A stretch of 7,848 nt of DNA from an uncultured Clostridia bacterium (GTDB lineage Bacteria > Bacillota > Clostridia > Oscillospirales > Oscillospiraceae). The notes under the pieces are model-generated. The model was not told where the DNA came from, made no database searches, and saw only the letters and a program-made list of their open reading frames with translations. A program made the position numbers and the translations under genes. This document shows, in pieces, positions 6,110 through 7,848 of the stretch. Position 1 is the stretch's first letter; every line of letters begins with the position of its first letter. The DNA is taken from assembly GCA_938023775.1 (NCBI GenBank), contig CALJDB010000008.1:1-7848 (forward strand), written 5' to 3'.

Positions 6110-6662
6110 ACTGCTCAAACATTGAATATTTTTTTAATCTTGCTTCAATTTTATTAAACCATCTTTCATCTTTTAAATCATCAGCATTAAAAAAATTTTT
6201 ACTTTTGGGCAAAGCATTCATTTGTACATATACATATTTCAATTCACTTGAATACAAAGAATTTGAAACTATAGAAAAATTAGAAACAAAAAAGTCATCT
6301 ATGTCTACATTATATCTATATTTACAAACATTTTTCATTTCCGTCTCAAACTGATCACTATATTCCCCGCTCAATAAATTAAGTATACAATAATCAACAT
6401 CTACCGCCTGATATATTTCATATGCCCTTATTCCAAATGAAAAAAGATGTTTTTTGTTTAATGGTAATATTGGTTCTGGTACGCCAATTATAATAATATC
6501 CGGTTTTTCTTTATCTTCGACTTTTTTTACAAACTCATTAAATCTTAATATGGTTTCTTCACCTGAAAACCTATTATTATACATAAAATCCGGAATTGAA
6601 TAAAACCCCATTATATTACTTATCTTTTTTGTTCCGATTTGAGCTACTTTATATCCTTTTTT
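6105..6662 (-). CDS. Fragment resembling TIGR04066 peptide-maturation protein, 5' truncated
   Basis: This A+T-rich frame encodes about 185 residues. The segment from LKKGYKVAQIG (upstream of the first ATG at 6611) through SIPDFMYNNRFS, KPDIIIIGVPEPILPLNKKH and FETEMKNVCKYRYNVDIDDF resembles, from memory, the TIGR04066 family. Those proteins are encoded with radical-SAM enzymes and Cys-rich precursor peptides in clostridial natural-product clusters. The family role is not biochemically established as far as I know. No binding site precedes 6611 and the family-like sequence continues upstream to about 6662, where the frame passes into reverse-strand amidase sequence, so the N-terminal half is probably missing. 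The stop TAG at 6105-6107 lies exactly where G+C-rich tail DNA begins. Codon use is wholly unlike both neighbours. None of the partner genes is in the window. Confidence 0.5.
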   Translation of the reverse strand, partial: KKGYKVAQIGTKKISNIMGFYSIPDFMYNNRFSGEETILRFNEFVKKVEDKEKPDIIIIGVPEPILPLNKKHLFSFGIRAYEIYQAVDVDYCILNLLSGEYSDQFETEMKNVCKYRYNVDIDDFFVSNFSIVSNSLYSSELKYVYVQMNALPKSKNFFNADDLKDERWFNKIEARLKKYSMFEQF

Positions 6663-7253
6663 CAGAAACAGCTGGTGGCACTTGGACTGAAAAATAATGG
6701 AATTCTTTACCGGAATTCGGCTGTGGGGTCCCGCTATCCGGATAAATCAAAGGCAGATTACTACGCCGTGATCAAGCGGAGCAAGTATGCCGGCTTTCCG
6801 GGACTGATTGTGGAGCATGCTTATGTCAGCAACAACGATGACAGTACAACATTTCTGAATGGTAACGACCGGCTGAAACGTCTTGGCGTGGCGGATGCCA
6901 CGGGCATTGCAGAATATTTTGACCTGATTTTAGATCAGGCACCGGTTCTGCAGACACCGGTTGTAAATGCGGATGAGTCGGTGACACTGGCATGGAATAC
7001 GGTGCAGGGGGCTGATTATTATCGTATTTACCGCAGAATCGCGGGGACGAAAACATATGTCTGTCTCGAAGAAACAGAGGAAACCGGATACACGGATACC
7101 GGGGTAATGCCGGGAACTTCTTATGAGTATACGGTATGCGGATGCCATGTGGGATATCAGAAAGATTCCTACACAAAAATTGCGCAGGCAATGCAGATAA
7201 CCGTTACAGGGGAAAACGCGAATATACAAAGTGCACAAAAAAATCAAAACTAA
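6663..7253 (+). CDS. N-acetylmuramoyl-L-alanine amidase C-terminal part with FnIII domain, 5' truncated
   Basis: These 196 residues are the end of a zinc amidase of the Amidase_3 (AmiC/CwlV) family, which cuts the bond between MurNAc and the peptide stem. Visible family features are QLVALGLKNNGILYRNS and the strand GLIVEHAYVSNNDD, with the catalytic Glu at about residue 51 of the fragment. The N-terminal half carrying the zinc ligands and any signal peptide is missing. Residues about 92-185 form a fibronectin type III domain (VTLAWNTVQGADYYRIYRRI, later PGTSYEYTVCG), typical of exported cell-wall enzymes of Lachnospiraceae-like bacteria. The frame can be read back to a TTG at 6639, but those eight residues belong to the reverse-strand gene of the A+T-rich block. 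As it stands it cannot encode an active enzyme. Confidence 0.82.
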   Translation, partial: QKQLVALGLKNNGILYRNSAVGSRYPDKSKADYYAVIKRSKYAGFPGLIVEHAYVSNNDDSTTFLNGNDRLKRLGVADATGIAEYFDLILDQAPVLQTPVVNADESVTLAWNTVQGADYYRIYRRIAGTKTYVCLEETEETGYTDTGVMPGTSYEYTVCGCHVGYQKDSYTKIAQAMQITVTGENANIQSAQKNQN

Positions 7254-7490
7254 GATGGGGGATGGAAACCACAGATGTGGATAAAATGAAAAAATTATCC
7301 ACTATCCGGAATCAAAAAATGCCGAAAAATCGAGTTATACACGAAGTTATGAACATTATCCACATAATTTGGGATAAGTTGTTTGTGGATGACAGGGATA
7401 AAAACAAACGATTGTTTTGTTAACAACGCATAAAAAGTATGTATTTGAATGATTGCAAACGGGAGGTATTTTTGATATACTAGGGAAGTT
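7254..7490. other. Noncoding A+T-rich region with DnaA-box cluster
   Basis: No convincing gene is present. The region carries five 9-mers like the DnaA box TTATNCACA: 7276-7284 (minus strand, perfect), 7295-7303 (TTATCCACT), 7335-7343 (TTATACACG), 7356-7364 (TTATCCACA, perfect) and 7384-7392 (minus strand, one mismatch). Pairs of them form inverted repeats. A 7-bp stem with a 4-base loop (7401-7407 with 7412-7418) lacks a T-run. The region ends in a promoter for the downstream gene. It could be a replication-origin or DnaA-titration segment, or a DnaA-regulated promoter. Confidence 0.55.
7453..7481 (+). promoter_or_regulatory. Sigma-A-type promoter upstream of the WecG/TagA-like gene
   Basis: TTGCAA (7453-7458) and TATACT (7476-7481) are separated by 17 bases, the optimal spacing. 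Transcription would begin near 7487-7489, only a few bases before the ATG at 7491, so the transcript would be nearly leaderless. A GGGAGG at 7461-7466 lies inside the spacer and would not be transcribed from this promoter. Confidence 0.6.
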
Positions 7491-7848
7491 ATGATTAAAA
7501 CGATTGATTTTGCTGGAATTGAATTGGACAATTATACCGTTCGGGAAATGATCATGAATGTAGAAAAGGATATGTCTGATCATGGATTCCATACAATAGA
7601 AGAAGTAAACATGGATACGCTTATGCTGGCAGAAACGGATGAACTTGTCCGCAAAGCCATAGGGTTTGCGGAACATACCGTGATTGCGGAAAACGGAATT
7701 TTAGAAGCTGTTGGTGCAGGATCTTACCAGCACCGTCATGAGATCGAACATCATGATTTCTTTTTTGAACTGATGAAGCGGGTGGAACGCAATCATCAGA
7801 CGGTGTTTGTGATCGGAGATACCGCGGAACATGTGGAAAAGACCTGTG
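7491..7848 (+). CDS. WecG/TagA/CpsF-family protein (GT26-like), 3' end outside window
   Basis: The first 119 residues of a WecG/TagA/CpsF-family protein are present and the gene runs off the right edge. TagA-type enzymes add ManNAc in wall teichoic acid linkage-unit synthesis at the inner membrane face. Family-like features are the opening IDFAGIELDNYTVREMI, VNMDTLMLAETDELVRKAI (about residues 39-57), the AENGILEAVG loop (about 66-75) and the Rossmann-like start QTVFVIGDTAEHV. The residues matching the catalytic Thr and Asp of characterised TagA appear to be Glu38 and Asn68, so it may belong to a divergent or non-catalytic subgroup. The alignment is by eye. The ATG at 7491 is preceded by AGGGAAG only two bases away, plus the promoter described separately. 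The next in-frame ATG lies at residue 20, inside the conserved N-terminus. Confidence 0.75.
   Translation, partial: MIKTIDFAGIELDNYTVREMIMNVEKDMSDHGFHTIEEVNMDTLMLAETDELVRKAIGFAEHTVIAENGILEAVGAGSYQHRHEIEHHDFFFELMKRVERNHQTVFVIGDTAEHVEKTC

Noticed and set aside
6113..6644. 7-bp inverted repeat GCTCAAA (6113-6119) and TTTGAGC (6638-6644) near both ends of the A+T-rich block, as possible element ends.
   Set aside because: It is short, not at the exact junctions, the right copy lies inside coding sequence, and no transposase or target duplication is present.
7277..7302. 8-bp hairpin after the amidase gene as its terminator.
   Set aside because: No T-run follows the stem, and the arms are better explained as DnaA-box-like sites.
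7295..7676. Minus-strand open frames of 78 and 106 codons across the intergenic region and the start of the WecG/TagA-like gene.
   Set aside because: They overlap the convincing plus-strand coding sequence and promoter, lack binding sites and show no recognisable domain.
1..7848. CRISPR arrays, tRNA or rRNA genes, insertion sequences and att sites.
   Set aside because: No regularly spaced repeats, no cloverleaf-like or rRNA sequence, no transposase or integrase frames, and no convincing direct repeats were seen.

Overview
The window looks like a piece of a Clostridia-type (Bacillota) gut bacterial genome or metagenomic contig made of three compositionally different blocks. Bases 1-6104 are extremely G+C rich (49 of 60 bases in the sampled line 5341-5400) and resemble Oscillospiraceae-type chromosomal or prophage DNA. 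Bases about 6105-6660 are A+T rich (15 G+C of 60 in line 6181-6240). Bases about 6661-7848 are intermediate (30 of 60 in line 7081-7140) and read like Lachnospiraceae-type chromosome. The taxon guesses rest on composition and protein style only.

Block 1 is a contractile-tail and baseplate operon on the minus strand. In transcription order, right to left, it has a tail-tube-like protein with its 5' end missing, two small proteins I cannot name (83 and 151 aa), a LysM tail protein (XkdP position), a baseplate hub (XkdQ/gpD-like), a baseplate spike (gpV-like, XkdR position), a gp25-like wedge protein (XkdS position), a baseplate J protein (XkdT), a DUF2313/YmfQ protein (XkdU) and a small membrane-plus-coiled-coil protein. 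Five of the nine gene junctions are 4-base NTGA stop/start overlaps, so the genes are tightly coupled. The order matches the PBSX-type tail module, but no long tape-measure gene lies between tube and LysM protein, and no tail-fibre or endolysin gene follows the baseplate genes. Facing this operon on the plus strand is an S24 (LexA/CI-like) repressor with an intact-looking autocleavage site and Ser/Lys dyad. A strong intrinsic terminator separates the two.

Block 2 holds one gene fragment on the minus strand. It resembles, from memory, the TIGR04066 peptide-maturation family of clostridial ribosomal peptide clusters. Its N-terminal part is missing because its open frame runs straight into the amidase sequence.

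Block 3 holds the C-terminal part of an N-acetylmuramoyl-L-alanine amidase (Amidase_3) with a fibronectin type III domain. A 237-base noncoding region follows, with a cluster of DnaA-box-like sequences, then a sigma-A-type promoter almost touching the start of a WecG/TagA/CpsF-family gene that runs off the window.

Genes are cut at both block boundaries (about 6105 and 6655-6663). The window is therefore either a chimeric assembly or a real but unusual rearrangement, and the three blocks should not be read as one functional locus until that is settled. The most interesting biology is the compact tail-like operon with no visible tape measure, followed by the DnaA-box cluster.
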